Shown: in pieces, positions 9,038-16,988 of the stretch
Position numbering within the stretch: position 1 is the first letter of the stretch
Layout of the letters: the number at the start of each line of letters is the position of its first letter
Source: Rikenellaceae bacterium
GTDB taxonomy: Bacteria > Bacteroidota > Bacteroidia > Bacteroidales > Rikenellaceae
DNA length: 52,559 nt
Assembly (NCBI GenBank): GCA_017464745.1
Contig: JAFTYJ010000081.1
Location: 1 to 52,559 of the forward strand
Reading direction: 5' to 3'
Notes under the pieces: generated by a model
Seen by the model: the letters and a program-made list of their open reading frames with translations, nothing else
The model's database searches: none
Told to the model about the DNA's origin: nothing
Translations under genes and position numbers: made by a program

Positions 9038-9661
9038 CTATCTGATATCAAAGTCCAACAGCGTTCGTCCTTCGAGAGTTGCAATGAGCCTGTCGCCCGG
9101 AGCAACGGGGCCCACACCCACGGGAGTTCCCGTATAAATAAGGTCGCCCATTTTGAGGGTCATAAAACGCGACACGTGGGCAATAATTTCGTCCACCGTG
9201 AAAATCATATCGCCCGTCCAACCGCTCTGGCGTACCTCGCCGTTGAGCGTCATCTCGAAGTGCAGGTTCTGAACATCGCCCCCCAACTCCTCCAACGACA
9301 CAAATTCGGGCGACAATCCTGCCGAACGGTCAAAACCTTTGCACACCTCCCACGGCAGACCCTTGGCAATAGCCTCGCGTTGCAGGTCGCGTGCCGTGAA
9401 GTCGATACCGAGTCCCACCTCCGAGTAGTAGCGCGGGGCAAATCGGCGATCGATGCACTTACCTACGCGGTTGATGCGCACCACAAGTTCGGTTTCGTAG
9501 TCCACCTGATTGCTGAAATCGGGAACGTAGAACGGGTCGTTGTTGCGCAGTAGCGCCGTGTCGGGTTTCAAAAAGAATTGGGGCGCCGTCGGGACTTGGT
9601 CCGTGTGGTCCAACTCCGCAATGTGGGCGCGGTAGTTGCGTCCTATACAGATGATTTTCAT
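9038..9661 (-). CDS. Fumarylacetoacetate hydrolase (FAH) family protein
   Basis: The 207-residue protein is the short, single-domain FAH type (YcgM/FAHD1-like) that acts on acylpyruvates or oxaloacetate-like beta-keto acids with a divalent metal. Family features are KIICIGRNYRAH at the start, FLKPDTALL, the metal ligands in DYETELVVRI, GIDFTARDLQ, KGFDRSAGLSP and the C-terminal GDLIYTGTPVGVGP. The exact substrate cannot be read from the sequence. Its first 4 nt overlap the end of lpxB (9658-9661), a usual sign of translational coupling. Confidence 0.92.
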   Translation of the reverse strand: MKIICIGRNYRAHIAELDHTDQVPTAPQFFLKPDTALLRNNDPFYVPDFSNQVDYETELVVRINRVGKCIDRRFAPRYYSEVGLGIDFTARDLQREAIAKGLPWEVCKGFDRSAGLSPEFVSLEELGGDVQNLHFEMTLNGEVRQSGWTGDMIFTVDEIIAHVSRFMTLKMGDLIYTGTPVGVGPVAPGDRLIATLEGRTLLDFDIR

Positions 9662-10791
9662 TGTGCGTTCTCTTTTAACAGTTTAACCATTTCGCAGGCC
9701 GTGCGCTCCGACGAGCCACTGCCGCCAATGAGTTCTCGAAGTCCGTCAAAGTCGCGGAGCATAGCCTCTCGGCGGTCGCCTCCGGGCAGGATACGGCGCA
9801 ACTCACTCTCCACTCGGCGCGAATCCATCGACGATTGGATAATCTCGGCCACGCACTCGCGTTGCAGGTTGATGTTTACCAACGAGATATAGGAGTGTAA
9901 GCCGATGTGTTTCAATGTGTTCAGCACTATGTCGGTACGATAAACCACCACTTCGGGAACACCAATCAACGCCGCTTCGAGTGTAGCCGTGCCCGAGGTT
10001 ACGATGGCCGCCACGGAGTGTTTGAGCAGTGCGTCGGTCTTGTCGAACACGATGCGTATGTCGGTGCCCTCCAAGTACTTATCGTACAACTCTTTATCCA
10101 GCCACTTCACGCCAGACGCCACAAACTGATAATCCCCAAACGAGCGTGCAACCTTGGCCATAAGTGGCAGGTTTTTGTTGATTTCGCTGCGGCGACTGCC
10201 TGCCACAAGGGCGATGATGGGTCGCTCATCCAGTCCGCACTCTTTTATGAAGTCCTCACGCGTGGGGTACTCCGAGATTCGCTCCTCGATAGCATCCACC
10301 AGCGGATTGCCACAGAAGATTGGCTCGATATTCCACTTGCGGAAATATTCGCTCTCGAACGGAAATATGGTGAACAGTCGGTCGACGTATCGTTGAATGA
10401 GTTTCACGCGGTGCTCTTTCCACGCCCACACCTTGGGGGCGATGTAGTAGAAGGTGCGAAGTCCGTGCTCGTGGGCAAACTTTGCCACCTTGAAGTTGAA
10501 CCCGGGGTAGTCGATGTGAATCACCACGTCGGGAGCCCACTGCAAAAGGTCGCTTTGGCACTCGTCCAACTGACGGAAGATAGTTCGCACGTTGGCAATC
10601 ACCTGCACAATACCAAAGAACGAGGTTTCGCGGTAGTGCTTAACCAAATTACGTGCACCTCCGACCTCGGCCATCTTGTCGCCGCCCCAGAAACGGAACT
10701 CCGCCTCGGGGTCATATTTAAGTATTCCGCGCATCAGGTTTGCTCCGTGCAAATCGCCACTCGGCTCACCCGCAATCAAGTAGTATTTCAT
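9658..10791 (-). CDS. lpxB: Lipid-A-disaccharide synthase
   Basis: LpxB joins UDP-2,3-diacylglucosamine and lipid X into the beta-1,6 disaccharide of lipid A at the inner membrane. The 377-residue protein has the GT19 N-terminal signature YLIAGEPSGDLHGANLM, GGDKMAEVG, FEVIANVRT-type membrane helix region, VIHIDYPGFNF, YYIAPKVWAW, the glycosyltransferase stretch ALVAGSRRSEI and the acceptor SGTATLEAAL. Length and motifs are normal. It overlaps the FAH gene by 4 nt. Upstream, the expected neighbour trmD is separated from it by an S23-type gene and repeat arrays. Confidence 0.96.
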   Translation of the reverse strand: MKYYLIAGEPSGDLHGANLMRGILKYDPEAEFRFWGGDKMAEVGGARNLVKHYRETSFFGIVQVIANVRTIFRQLDECQSDLLQWAPDVVIHIDYPGFNFKVAKFAHEHGLRTFYYIAPKVWAWKEHRVKLIQRYVDRLFTIFPFESEYFRKWNIEPIFCGNPLVDAIEERISEYPTREDFIKECGLDERPIIALVAGSRRSEINKNLPLMAKVARSFGDYQFVASGVKWLDKELYDKYLEGTDIRIVFDKTDALLKHSVAAIVTSGTATLEAALIGVPEVVVYRTDIVLNTLKHIGLHSYISLVNINLQRECVAEIIQSSMDSRRVESELRRILPGGDRREAMLRDFDGLRELIGGSGSSERTACEMVKLLKENAQ

Positions 10792-10804
10792 TTTTTTAAT
10801 TCAA

Positions 10805-10829
10805 AATTCACAATTCACAATTCACAATT
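10805..10829. repeat. Heptamer array, left flank of the S23-type gene
   Basis: Three AATTCAC units plus AATT on the plus strand. It lies between the lpxB start and the end of the four-helix-bundle gene and is the inverted counterpart of the array at 11230-11261. Confidence 0.88.
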
Positions 10830-10856
10830 GATTTTGATAGTTCAAATTAGTTGCAA

Positions 10857-11225
10857 TTAAAAGTCTTGCTCATTGCTTTTAGTGGTTCGTATGATGCTTG
10901 TCAGGATTCGGTTTATTTCCTTACACTCGCGGTCAATGCTTTTATACTCGTTGTCCGATATGTAGTTTGTTTTGTACAATAACTCCAACCAATATTCGGT
11001 TTCGGAGGCTTCTTTGAGAGCAATACTTAATTTTGCGATGAAATCATTTCGTGATTGCCCTCGTATTGCTTCGCGCACATTTGCGCCAATGCTCGTCCCG
11101 CTCTTCAATAACTGTTGGGACATAATACGCTCTTTTTTGTTACCCACAAGGTATTGATATAGTTTTACCGTGCGAATAGCAAAATTGAAACTCTTATCAA
11201 CGATAATGTTGTCTTGTCCCTTCAT
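10857..11225 (-). CDS. Four-helix-bundle (S23-type, TIGR02436-like) protein
   Basis: The 122-residue protein begins MKGQDNIIVDKSFNFAIR and continues with the family's typical segments: VKLYQYLVGNKKE, LLKSGTSIGANVREAIRGQS, DFIAKLSIALKEASETEYWLELL and NRILTSIIRT. This is the 'S23' four-helix bundle also encoded by intervening sequences in 23S rRNA genes of some bacteria and found as scattered single genes in Bacteroidetes; its biochemical role is unresolved. Here it lies between trmD and lpxB, flanked on both sides by inverted heptamer arrays. That suggests the gene plus repeats were inserted into an older operon as a unit (inference). No promoter of its own is evident. Confidence 0.88.
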   Translation of the reverse strand: MKGQDNIIVDKSFNFAIRTVKLYQYLVGNKKERIMSQQLLKSGTSIGANVREAIRGQSRNDFIAKLSIALKEASETEYWLELLYKTNYISDNEYKSIDRECKEINRILTSIIRTTKSNEQDF

Positions 11226-11229
11226 GAAT

Positions 11230-11261
11230 AATTGTGCATTGTGAATTGTGCATTGTGAATT
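11230..11261. repeat. Heptamer array, right flank of the S23-type gene
   Basis: Four 7-nt units AATTGTG / CATTGTG alternating, plus AATT, which is the reverse complement of the CACAATT-type array at 10805-10829. It lies between the trmD stop and the S23-type start codon. Confidence 0.88.
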
Positions 11262-11267
11262 CCCGAA

Positions 11268-11945
11268 CTACTCTTCGAGTAGGTCGGGACGTAACGCTTT
11301 GGTGCGCTCGTAGGCTTGGCTCTCTTTCCACTTCTCAATCTCGGCAAAGTTGCCCGACAACAGCACGTCGGGTACTCGCCAGCCGTTGAACTCCGCAGGA
11401 CGTGTGTATACGGGCGGTGCCAACAGGTTGTCTTGGAAACAATCCGTCAGGGCCGACTCCTCGTCGCCAATTGCACCCGGAATAATCCTCACCACACTAT
11501 CCACAATCACCGCTGCGGCCAACTCACCACCCGTCAGCACATAGTCGCCAATGCTGATTTCGCGCGTGATGAGGTGCTCACGAATACGGTAATCGATACC
11601 CTTGTAGTGGCCACACAGAATGATGATGTTTTCGAGAGTTGATAGACGGTTGGCCTCGTGCTGGTTGTAGGTTATGCCGTCGGGCGAGGTGTAGATAATC
11701 TCGTCGTAGTGACGCTCGCTTTTGAGTTTCTCGATGACGCGATATACGGGTTCGATTTTCATCACCATTCCCGCCTCGCCACCAAACGGATAGTCGTCCG
11801 TGGTGCGTCGTCGGTCGTCGGTGTAGTCCCTTAGGTTGTGTATGTGAATCTCGGCGTGTCCGGCGTTTTGGGCACGCTTTACGATGCTCTCGCCCAGGGG
11901 CGAAGTGAGCAATTCGGGCAGTACGGTCAGGATGTCTATTCGCAT
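11268..11945 (-). CDS. trmD: tRNA (guanine-N1-)-methyltransferase
   Basis: TrmD is the SPOUT-fold dimer that methylates G37 next to the anticodon, preventing +1 frameshifts. The 225-residue protein has the family core: [18 protein letters not shown] (about 47-63), [23 protein letters not shown] with the general-base region, and the SAM-binding knot [13 protein letters not shown] (about 131-143). Length matches the family (about 225-250). Its start overlaps the end of the FkbM gene by 10 nt, so the two are likely translationally coupled. The heptamer array and S23 gene follow 6 nt after its stop. Confidence 0.97.
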   Translation of the reverse strand: MRIDILTVLPELLTSPLGESIVKRAQNAGHAEIHIHNLRDYTDDRRRTTDDYPFGGEAGMVMKIEPVYRVIEKLKSERHYDEIIYTSPDGITYNQHEANRLSTLENIIILCGHYKGIDYRIREHLITREISIGDYVLTGGELAAAVIVDSVVRIIPGAIGDEESALTDCFQDNLLAPPVYTRPAEFNGWRVPDVLLSGNFAEIEKWKESQAYERTKALRPDLLEE

Positions 11946-12724
11946 TGCTGTGTGAGATGTGTGTAACGCGGCAACTTGGTCGCGTGAATGAATACTATGT
12001 CTTTGGTGCTCTCCGGGGTGAGAGGGGTGAGTCGTCCGTTTGCGAGGGTGAAGGCCGCATAGCCCAACTCTTCGAACAACTCTGCGATGCGCACGCGCTT
12101 CTCGTCACCCGTTTCGATAAGCACGGTGGGGAGGTGGCGCTCCAATACGGGTCGCATCTCGTTCATCACCACCACCTCGTAACCTTCGATGTCGCACTTG
12201 ATGAAATCCAACCTCGGCAGTCGCTCAAAGAGTTCGCTTCCTCGGCGCATCGTGGCGGTGAACTCCTGTGTGGCGTGCTCCTCGGTGGTGTTCTCGGCAT
12301 CCATCACAAAGTTTTGTCCGGTGCCCATATAACCCGTGTAGCGACTCGAATCGTTGCCCATACGGATGGGTTTGTTGTCGGCTCCGAGGGCGTAGTTCAT
12401 AATTTCGACGTTGTGACAGTGGCGCAAGTTGTGGCGCAACACTCCCATAATGGGGACTACGGGCTCCACGGCAAAGACGCGACCCGAGTTACCCACAAGG
12501 CGCGACAATATGCGGGAGTAATAACCCAAGTTGGCTCCGATGTCGAGCACGGTGTCGCCCTTCGAGACGAGGCGTTTCAGAAAGTGGGGATACTCATAGG
12601 CTGCGCTGCGGGGTGCGAGTTCCAGACGGAAACCCGCAAAGAAACCCCAACTGAGCGTTTTGAGGTAGTTCTCCAACGATAGATGTCTGTATAGCAGACG
12701 TTTTATGGATTGAGCGAGTGACAT
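11936..12724 (-). CDS. FkbM family SAM-dependent methyltransferase
   Basis: The 262-residue product has the class I methyltransferase motif [14 protein letters not shown] (residues about 57-70), VFAVEPV as motif II, and the FkbM-type [18 protein letters not shown] (motif IV-V). FkbM enzymes usually O-methylate sugars, lipids or natural products; the substrate here is unknown. The N-terminal 50 residues ([10 protein letters not shown]) carry no signal peptide. The gene starts 6 nt after the MBL hydrolase and overlaps trmD by 10 nt. The genomic link with trmD and lpxB hints at, but does not prove, an envelope glycan or lipid target. Confidence 0.88.
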   Translation of the reverse strand: MSLAQSIKRLLYRHLSLENYLKTLSWGFFAGFRLELAPRSAAYEYPHFLKRLVSKGDTVLDIGANLGYYSRILSRLVGNSGRVFAVEPVVPIMGVLRHNLRHCHNVEIMNYALGADNKPIRMGNDSSRYTGYMGTGQNFVMDAENTTEEHATQEFTATMRRGSELFERLPRLDFIKCDIEGYEVVVMNEMRPVLERHLPTVLIETGDEKRVRIAELFEELGYAAFTLANGRLTPLTPESTKDIVFIHATKLPRYTHLTQQCE

Positions 12725-12730
12725 AGGCCG

Positions 12731-13396
12731 TTAGCAGTTGATTTCGCCGTTGATAACTTCCACAACGAAGGGGTTGTACATACTCTCGTGACCGATGTTG
12801 CTCGACTCGCCGTGACCGGGCAGTATGCTCACCTCATCGCCCAGCGGGATGATTTTGTCGATAATGCTGCGCATAATCCAACTGTAATCGCCACCCGGCA
12901 GGTCGGTACGGCCAATGCTCTCACGGAACAGTGTGTCGCCCGTCAGCAGCGTCCCTCCCTCGCGGTCGTAGATGCATACGTGACCGGGAGTGTGTCCTGG
13001 GGTGTGGATGAGTTCGAGTGTCGAGTTGCCAAACGAAATTGTCGTTTGTCCTTTGATGTCGATGTCGGGAGTAGGGATGTTGCCTGCGCTGACGCCAAAA
13101 ATCGAAGCGCTCAGAGGTGCGCCCTCAATCAGGAAGTTGTCGTCGCTGTGCAGAGCCCAAGGCACTCCGTATTTCTCTTTGAGGTGTGCAACTCCCAGCG
13201 CGTGGTCGAAGTGTCCGTGGGTGTTGAGCGCCATTACGGGTCGCAGGTTGTTGTCGGCAATCAGTTTGTCGAGTGCGTCGTTTTCGCGCGGAGCGGCGTT
13301 GCCTGCATCGACAATGATACATTCACCTGTTTCGTCCCACAGAACGTAGGTGTTCTCGCCCAGGGGGTTGAACGTAAATCGTGCTATCTTAATCAT
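12731..13396 (-). CDS. MBL-fold metallohydrolase (glyoxalase II-like)
   Basis: I start at ATG 13394-13396 (MIKIARFTFN), giving 221 residues; an upstream in-frame start adds only six unsupported residues. The di-metal motif THGHFDHA (His60, His62, Asp64, His65), HTPGHTPGHVC with a third His, the bridging Asp in LTGDTLF, and PGHGESSNIGHE are all intact. This short single-domain form resembles YcbL/YqgX-type type II glyoxalases, which hydrolyse hydroxyacyl-glutathione or other thioesters; the true substrate is uncertain. It heads the minus-strand operon running to the S46 peptidase and has a -7 box 33 nt upstream. Confidence 0.92.
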   Translation of the reverse strand: MIKIARFTFNPLGENTYVLWDETGECIIVDAGNAAPRENDALDKLIADNNLRPVMALNTHGHFDHALGVAHLKEKYGVPWALHSDDNFLIEGAPLSASIFGVSAGNIPTPDIDIKGQTTISFGNSTLELIHTPGHTPGHVCIYDREGGTLLTGDTLFRESIGRTDLPGGDYSWIMRSIIDKIIPLGDEVSILPGHGESSNIGHESMYNPFVVEVINGEINC

Positions 13397-13429
13397 AACT
13401 TGAAAGTATATCAAAAGTCATTAAACGTA

Positions 13430-13437
13430 CAAAAGTA
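13430..13437 (-). promoter_or_regulatory. -7 box of the MBL-FkbM-trmD operon
   Basis: TACTTTTG on the minus strand matches TAnnTTTG, 33 nt upstream of the MBL hydrolase ATG. It is placed back to back with the rlmD promoter about 95 nt away. Confidence 0.65.
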
Positions 13438-13531
13438 AGAAATTCCCCACAATTCCGCAACGCCGCGCGGCCAAAAGCGTCGGTACGGGAGTTTTTTGTG
13501 GCCGAAGGGTGCGTATTTCGCACAAAAAGAG

Positions 13532-13539
13532 TATCTTTG
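13532..13539 (+). promoter_or_regulatory. -7 box of the rlmD operon
   Basis: TATCTTTG, 17 nt upstream of the rlmD ATG. A TTTG at 13496-13499 is too far upstream to be a good -33 element, so only the -7 half is supported. Confidence 0.65.
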
Positions 13540-13556
13540 TGGAGATATTTTGAACT

Positions 13557-14966
13557 ATGGCAAGAAAACGTAAAGAACTACCCCTGATTGAGGGGCTTGA
13601 AATAACCACCCTGGCTGCCGAGGGCAAGGCTATGGGTTTCTATAACGGTGTTGTGGTGTTTGTGCCGCTGACCGTGCCCGGTGATGTTGTGGATGTGCAG
13701 GTGCGCAACAAACGTCGCCGCTTTATGGAGGCATCGGTGGTGAAATTTGTACAACGCTCACCCCTGCGCGAAGAGCCTTTCTGTGAACATTTCGGTGTGT
13801 GTGGTGGCTGCAAGTGGCAAAACCTTCCCTATACCGAGCAACTCCGATTCAAACGCCAACAGGTTGAGGATCAACTGACCCGCATTGCTAAGGTTGAACT
13901 GCCCGAGGTGCAACCTACACTCGGCTCGGAGCAGACCACCTTCTATCGCAATAAACTCGAATTTACGTTTGCTCCCAAACGCTGGTACACCTACGAGGAG
14001 GTGGCCTCGGGTGCTGCGCTTGACCCCGCCCCTGCGCTGGGATTCCATATCCCCAATATGTTCGACAAGATTTTGGATATCGACAAGTGCTGGTTGCAGG
14101 CCGATCCGTCGAACGCAATTCGCAACTCTCTCAAAGAGTTCTGCGTTGCCGAGGGCCTGCCGTTCTATGATATTCGCAACCACGATGGCCTGATGCGCGG
14201 CGTGGTGATTCGCACCGCCTCGACAGGCGATTTGATGGTGATTGTGGTGTTTGCAGCCGAGGATAAAGGGGCGATAGAGAAGGTTATGACCTTCCTGCAA
14301 GAGCGCTTCCCGCAGATTACCTCGCTGTTCTATATCGTCAATGAGAAACTCAACGACTCGCTGTCCGACCAATCGCCCGTGCTGTGGGCCGGCCGTGACC
14401 ATATTGTCGAGAGTATGGAGGGTCTGAACTTCAACGTGGGCCCCAAATCGTTCTACCAAACCAACTCGGCCCAAGCCTACAACCTCTACAAGGTGGCACG
14501 TGAATTTGCCGACCTTAGTGGCTCGGAGGTGGTCTATGACCTCTATACGGGTACGGGAACTATCGCCAACTTCGTGGCTCGCAGCGCCTCGAAGGTGGTT
14601 GGCGTGGAGTACGTCCCCGAGGCGATTGAGGATGCCAAGGTCAATTCGGCGCTCAACGGAATCGATAATACGGTGTTCTATGCCGGCGATATGAAAAACG
14701 TTCTGACCGAGGCTTTTGTTGAGGCTAACGGCCACCCCGATGTGATTATCCTTGACCCGCCCCGCGCAGGTGTCGATGCGCCCGTCATCGATGTGATTTT
14801 GGCCGCCGCACCCGACCGAATAGTCTATGTGAGTTGCAATCCCGCAACTCAGGCACGCGATTTGGCACTTATGGACGAGCAGTATCGTGTGGTGGCAGTT
14901 CAACCCGTTGATATGTTCCCACATACTCATCACGTCGAAAATGTCGTTAAGTTAGTGCGACGCTAA
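13557..14966 (+). CDS. rlmD: 23S rRNA (uracil-C5)-methyltransferase RlmD (RumA type)
   Basis: RlmD-type enzymes make 5-methyluridine in 23S rRNA (U1939 in E. coli) with SAM and carry a [4Fe-4S] cluster. The 469-residue protein has an N-terminal TRAM domain (about 5-65), cluster cysteines Cys76, Cys82, Cys85 (EPFCEHFGVCGGCKW) and Cys178 (DIDKCWLQ), the SAM motif YDLYTGTGTIANF, LDPPRAGVD and the catalytic nucleophile Cys427 in VSCNPATQARDL. All key residues are present. Bacteroidetes members may methylate a neighbouring uridine instead of U1939, so the exact position is inferred. It starts a plus-strand operon with the SIMPL, cdd and RluA-type genes. Confidence 0.94.
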   Translation: MARKRKELPLIEGLEITTLAAEGKAMGFYNGVVVFVPLTVPGDVVDVQVRNKRRRFMEASVVKFVQRSPLREEPFCEHFGVCGGCKWQNLPYTEQLRFKRQQVEDQLTRIAKVELPEVQPTLGSEQTTFYRNKLEFTFAPKRWYTYEEVASGAALDPAPALGFHIPNMFDKILDIDKCWLQADPSNAIRNSLKEFCVAEGLPFYDIRNHDGLMRGVVIRTASTGDLMVIVVFAAEDKGAIEKVMTFLQERFPQITSLFYIVNEKLNDSLSDQSPVLWAGRDHIVESMEGLNFNVGPKSFYQTNSAQAYNLYKVAREFADLSGSEVVYDLYTGTGTIANFVARSASKVVGVEYVPEAIEDAKVNSALNGIDNTVFYAGDMKNVLTEAFVEANGHPDVIILDPPRAGVDAPVIDVILAAAPDRIVYVSCNPATQARDLALMDEQYRVVAVQPVDMFPHTHHVENVVKLVRR

Positions 14967-15004
14967 TGTAGCGCCGTGCGAGTTTAACCTAAAACAAACA
15001 GAGT

Positions 15005-15718
15005 ATGAAACGAATTATTTTGACCGCTGTGCTGATGCTTGTGTCGCTGGGTGCTGTGGCGCAACAAACTTTCAATCAACCCGTTGTTGCTGTTAAAGGC
15101 GAGGCTGAGCGTAGTGTTACTCCCGACCGCTTTACTATCAATATCACCCTGCGAGAGAACGAAACCAAAACCGACCGCCTAAGCATTGCCGACAAACATA
15201 AACGCTTGGTTGCGGCTCTGCGTGCTGTGAATATCGACCTCTCGGCGCTCAAAACCGACGACCTGGGTAATAGCCGCTACAAACGCAAAGATACCCGCAC
15301 AACCATAACCTATCAACTCAAACTCGAAGATTTTGAGGCCGTTACCCGTGCGTTTGATGCCTTCGCTGCGGCGGGTGTGCGTCAGGCTTATTTGGCCGAA
15401 TCGACTTATAGCCGCCAAAAGGAGGTGGAGCAGGAGTTGCTGGCCGAGGCGGTGCGTAATGCCCGCAAAGTGGCCGATGTTTTGGCCGAAGCCGCCGATA
15501 TGGAGATTGTTGTGCCGTTGATTGTCGAGATGCCCGCTGCAAGGGTTTCGTATGGCGTGCTGCGTACTATGAACTTTAAGTCGGCAAGTGCCGATGTGGC
15601 AGTCGAGGAGAGCCTGTCGGAACTCAATTTGGAGGTGCGTGACATTAAACTCTCGGCTACCGTAAACATAACTTACAGTATGAATCGTAAGGGCTGGACT
15701 GCGGCTGCTGCGGAATAA
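15005..15718 (+). CDS. SIMPL domain (DUF541) periplasmic protein
   Basis: The 237-residue protein opens with a signal peptide (MKRIILTAVL, cleavage near residue 20 before QQTFN). The SIMPL/DUF541 fold is indicated by VVAVKGEAERSVTPDRFTI, the alternating basic/acidic helix DRLSIADKHKRLVAALRA, YQLKLEDFEAVTRAFDAF and the C-terminal ATVNITYSMN. SIMPL proteins form ring-shaped oligomers; functions proposed elsewhere include signalling and oxidative stress tolerance, but none can be assigned here. It lies 38 nt after rlmD and 14 nt before cdd on the same strand. Confidence 0.85.
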   Translation: MKRIILTAVLMLVSLGAVAQQTFNQPVVAVKGEAERSVTPDRFTINITLRENETKTDRLSIADKHKRLVAALRAVNIDLSALKTDDLGNSRYKRKDTRTTITYQLKLEDFEAVTRAFDAFAAAGVRQAYLAESTYSRQKEVEQELLAEAVRNARKVADVLAEAADMEIVVPLIVEMPAARVSYGVLRTMNFKSASADVAVEESLSELNLEVRDIKLSATVNITYSMNRKGWTAAAAE

Positions 15719-15732
15719 TACGACATTTTACT

Positions 15733-16206
15733 GTGCGCTACGAATTCGAATATATACGACACGAAAGTGTGTCGGAACTATCGGCCGACGATGCGGCTTT
15801 GGTGGCTCTTGCTTTTGGGGCTGCCGAGAGGGCTTATGCCCCCTATTCGGGTTTTGGTGTGGGCGCTGCTGCACGCCTTTCGAGTGGCCGTGTAGAGTGT
15901 GCTACTAACCAAGAGAGTGAAGTGTTTCCGTCGGGAGTGTGTGCCGAACGAGCGCTGTTGTATGGCTGTCAGATGCGACTTTCGGAGGAGCAAATAGAGG
16001 CTGTTGCAGTGGCTTCGGTCGAGGGTGTGAGGGAGTGTTCGCCGTGTGGCGCGTGCCGTCAGGTGCTGCTCGACACCGAACGCCGTCAGGGCCGCCCTAT
16101 AAGGGTGCTGATGTGTAGCCGTACAACCATTACCGAGGTGCCGTCGGCGGCCTGTCTGTTGCCCTTCGGATTTGAACTGCCGAGTGAGGCGGGGCTGAAA
16201 AAGTAA
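15733..16206 (+). CDS. cdd: Cytidine deaminase
   Basis: This enzyme deaminates cytidine and deoxycytidine to uridines in pyrimidine salvage. The 157-residue protein has AYAPYSGFGVGAA (about 35-47), the substrate-binding Asn59 and Glu61, the zinc and proton-shuttle motif CAERAL (Cys70, Glu72) and CSPCGACRQVL (Cys105, Cys108). This is the homotetrameric small CDA pattern with three zinc Cys. The reading frame opens with GTG at 15733, as no in-frame ATG exists between the preceding stop and the conserved region; a GTG start is therefore likely. It sits 14 nt after the SIMPL gene and 24 nt before the RluA-type gene. Confidence 0.93.
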   Translation: MRYEFEYIRHESVSELSADDAALVALAFGAAERAYAPYSGFGVGAAARLSSGRVECATNQESEVFPSGVCAERALLYGCQMRLSEEQIEAVAVASVEGVRECSPCGACRQVLLDTERRQGRPIRVLMCSRTTITEVPSAACLLPFGFELPSEAGLKK

Positions 16207-16230
16207 ACAAAACTGCAAAAACGAAAATAT

Positions 16231-16932
16231 ATGTTCAAACCCACTGACATACTTTATGAAGATAACCACATTATCGTGGTCAATAAACGTGCCGGCGACT
16301 TGGTGCAACCCGACACCGAGGGTCAATCGGCACTCGAAAACGAAATCAAGGATTTTATTAAACGTCGTGACGATAAGCCTGGCGCTGTTTACTTGGGCGT
16401 GGTGCACCGCATAGACCGCCCCGTGAGTGGAGCTGTGATGTTTGCCAAGACCAGCAAGGCACTCACCCGACTCAACGAGATGTTGCGCTCGGGCGAAATC
16501 GACAAACGCTATTGGGCGGTGGTTGAGGAGTTGCCCGAAATCGAACACGATGTTCTGGTTCACCATATCGTTCGTGACGGCAAAACCAACCGCTCGCGTG
16601 CCCATATCTCGCCTAAAAAGGATTCGAAAGAGGCGCGTTTGGAGTATAAGATGCTTGCCGGTAGTAATAACTACTATCTGCTTGAAGTAAAACTCTTTAC
16701 GGGTCGCCATCACCAAATCCGTTGCCAACTTTCGAAGATCGTTTGCCCTATCAAAGGTGACCTCAAATATGGTGCTCGCCGAAGCAATCCCGACGGCGGT
16801 ATAATGCTTCACTCGCGCTCGCTGTCGTTTGTTCACCCCGTGCGTAAGGAGCCTATGACGGTGGTTGCTCCTGTGCCTGCGAATGACAATCTGTGGGAGT
16901 TCTTCGATTCGGCAGTCCACGCCGAAGAGTAG
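16231..16932 (+). CDS. RluA family pseudouridine synthase
   Basis: The 233-residue protein isomerises uridine to pseudouridine in rRNA or tRNA. Motif I is VVNKRAGDLVQP (about 16-27), motif II is HRIDRPVSGAVMFAK with the catalytic Asp62, and motif III is LFTGRHHQIRCQL; the C-terminal RSLSFVHPV is also typical. There is no N-terminal S4 domain, so it is the compact RluA/RluC-like core. The target uridine cannot be predicted. It is the last gene of the rlmD operon, with a strong hairpin terminator 21 nt after its stop, and it pairs functionally with rlmD as an RNA-modification gene. Confidence 0.92.
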   Translation: MFKPTDILYEDNHIIVVNKRAGDLVQPDTEGQSALENEIKDFIKRRDDKPGAVYLGVVHRIDRPVSGAVMFAKTSKALTRLNEMLRSGEIDKRYWAVVEELPEIEHDVLVHHIVRDGKTNRSRAHISPKKDSKEARLEYKMLAGSNNYYLLEVKLFTGRHHQIRCQLSKIVCPIKGDLKYGARRSNPDGGIMLHSRSLSFVHPVRKEPMTVVAPVPANDNLWEFFDSAVHAEE

Positions 16933-16953
16933 AAGATGTGAATGTCGAAATAG

Positions 16954-16988
16954 GGCTGTTTGATTTGTGTCAAACAGCCTTTTTTTTT
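16954..16988. terminator. Terminator after the RluA-type gene
   Basis: A perfect 10-bp stem (16954-16963 with 16970-16979), a 6-nt loop and nine T residues. The convergent serine hydrolase gene stops inside the T tract at 16987. Confidence 0.9.
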
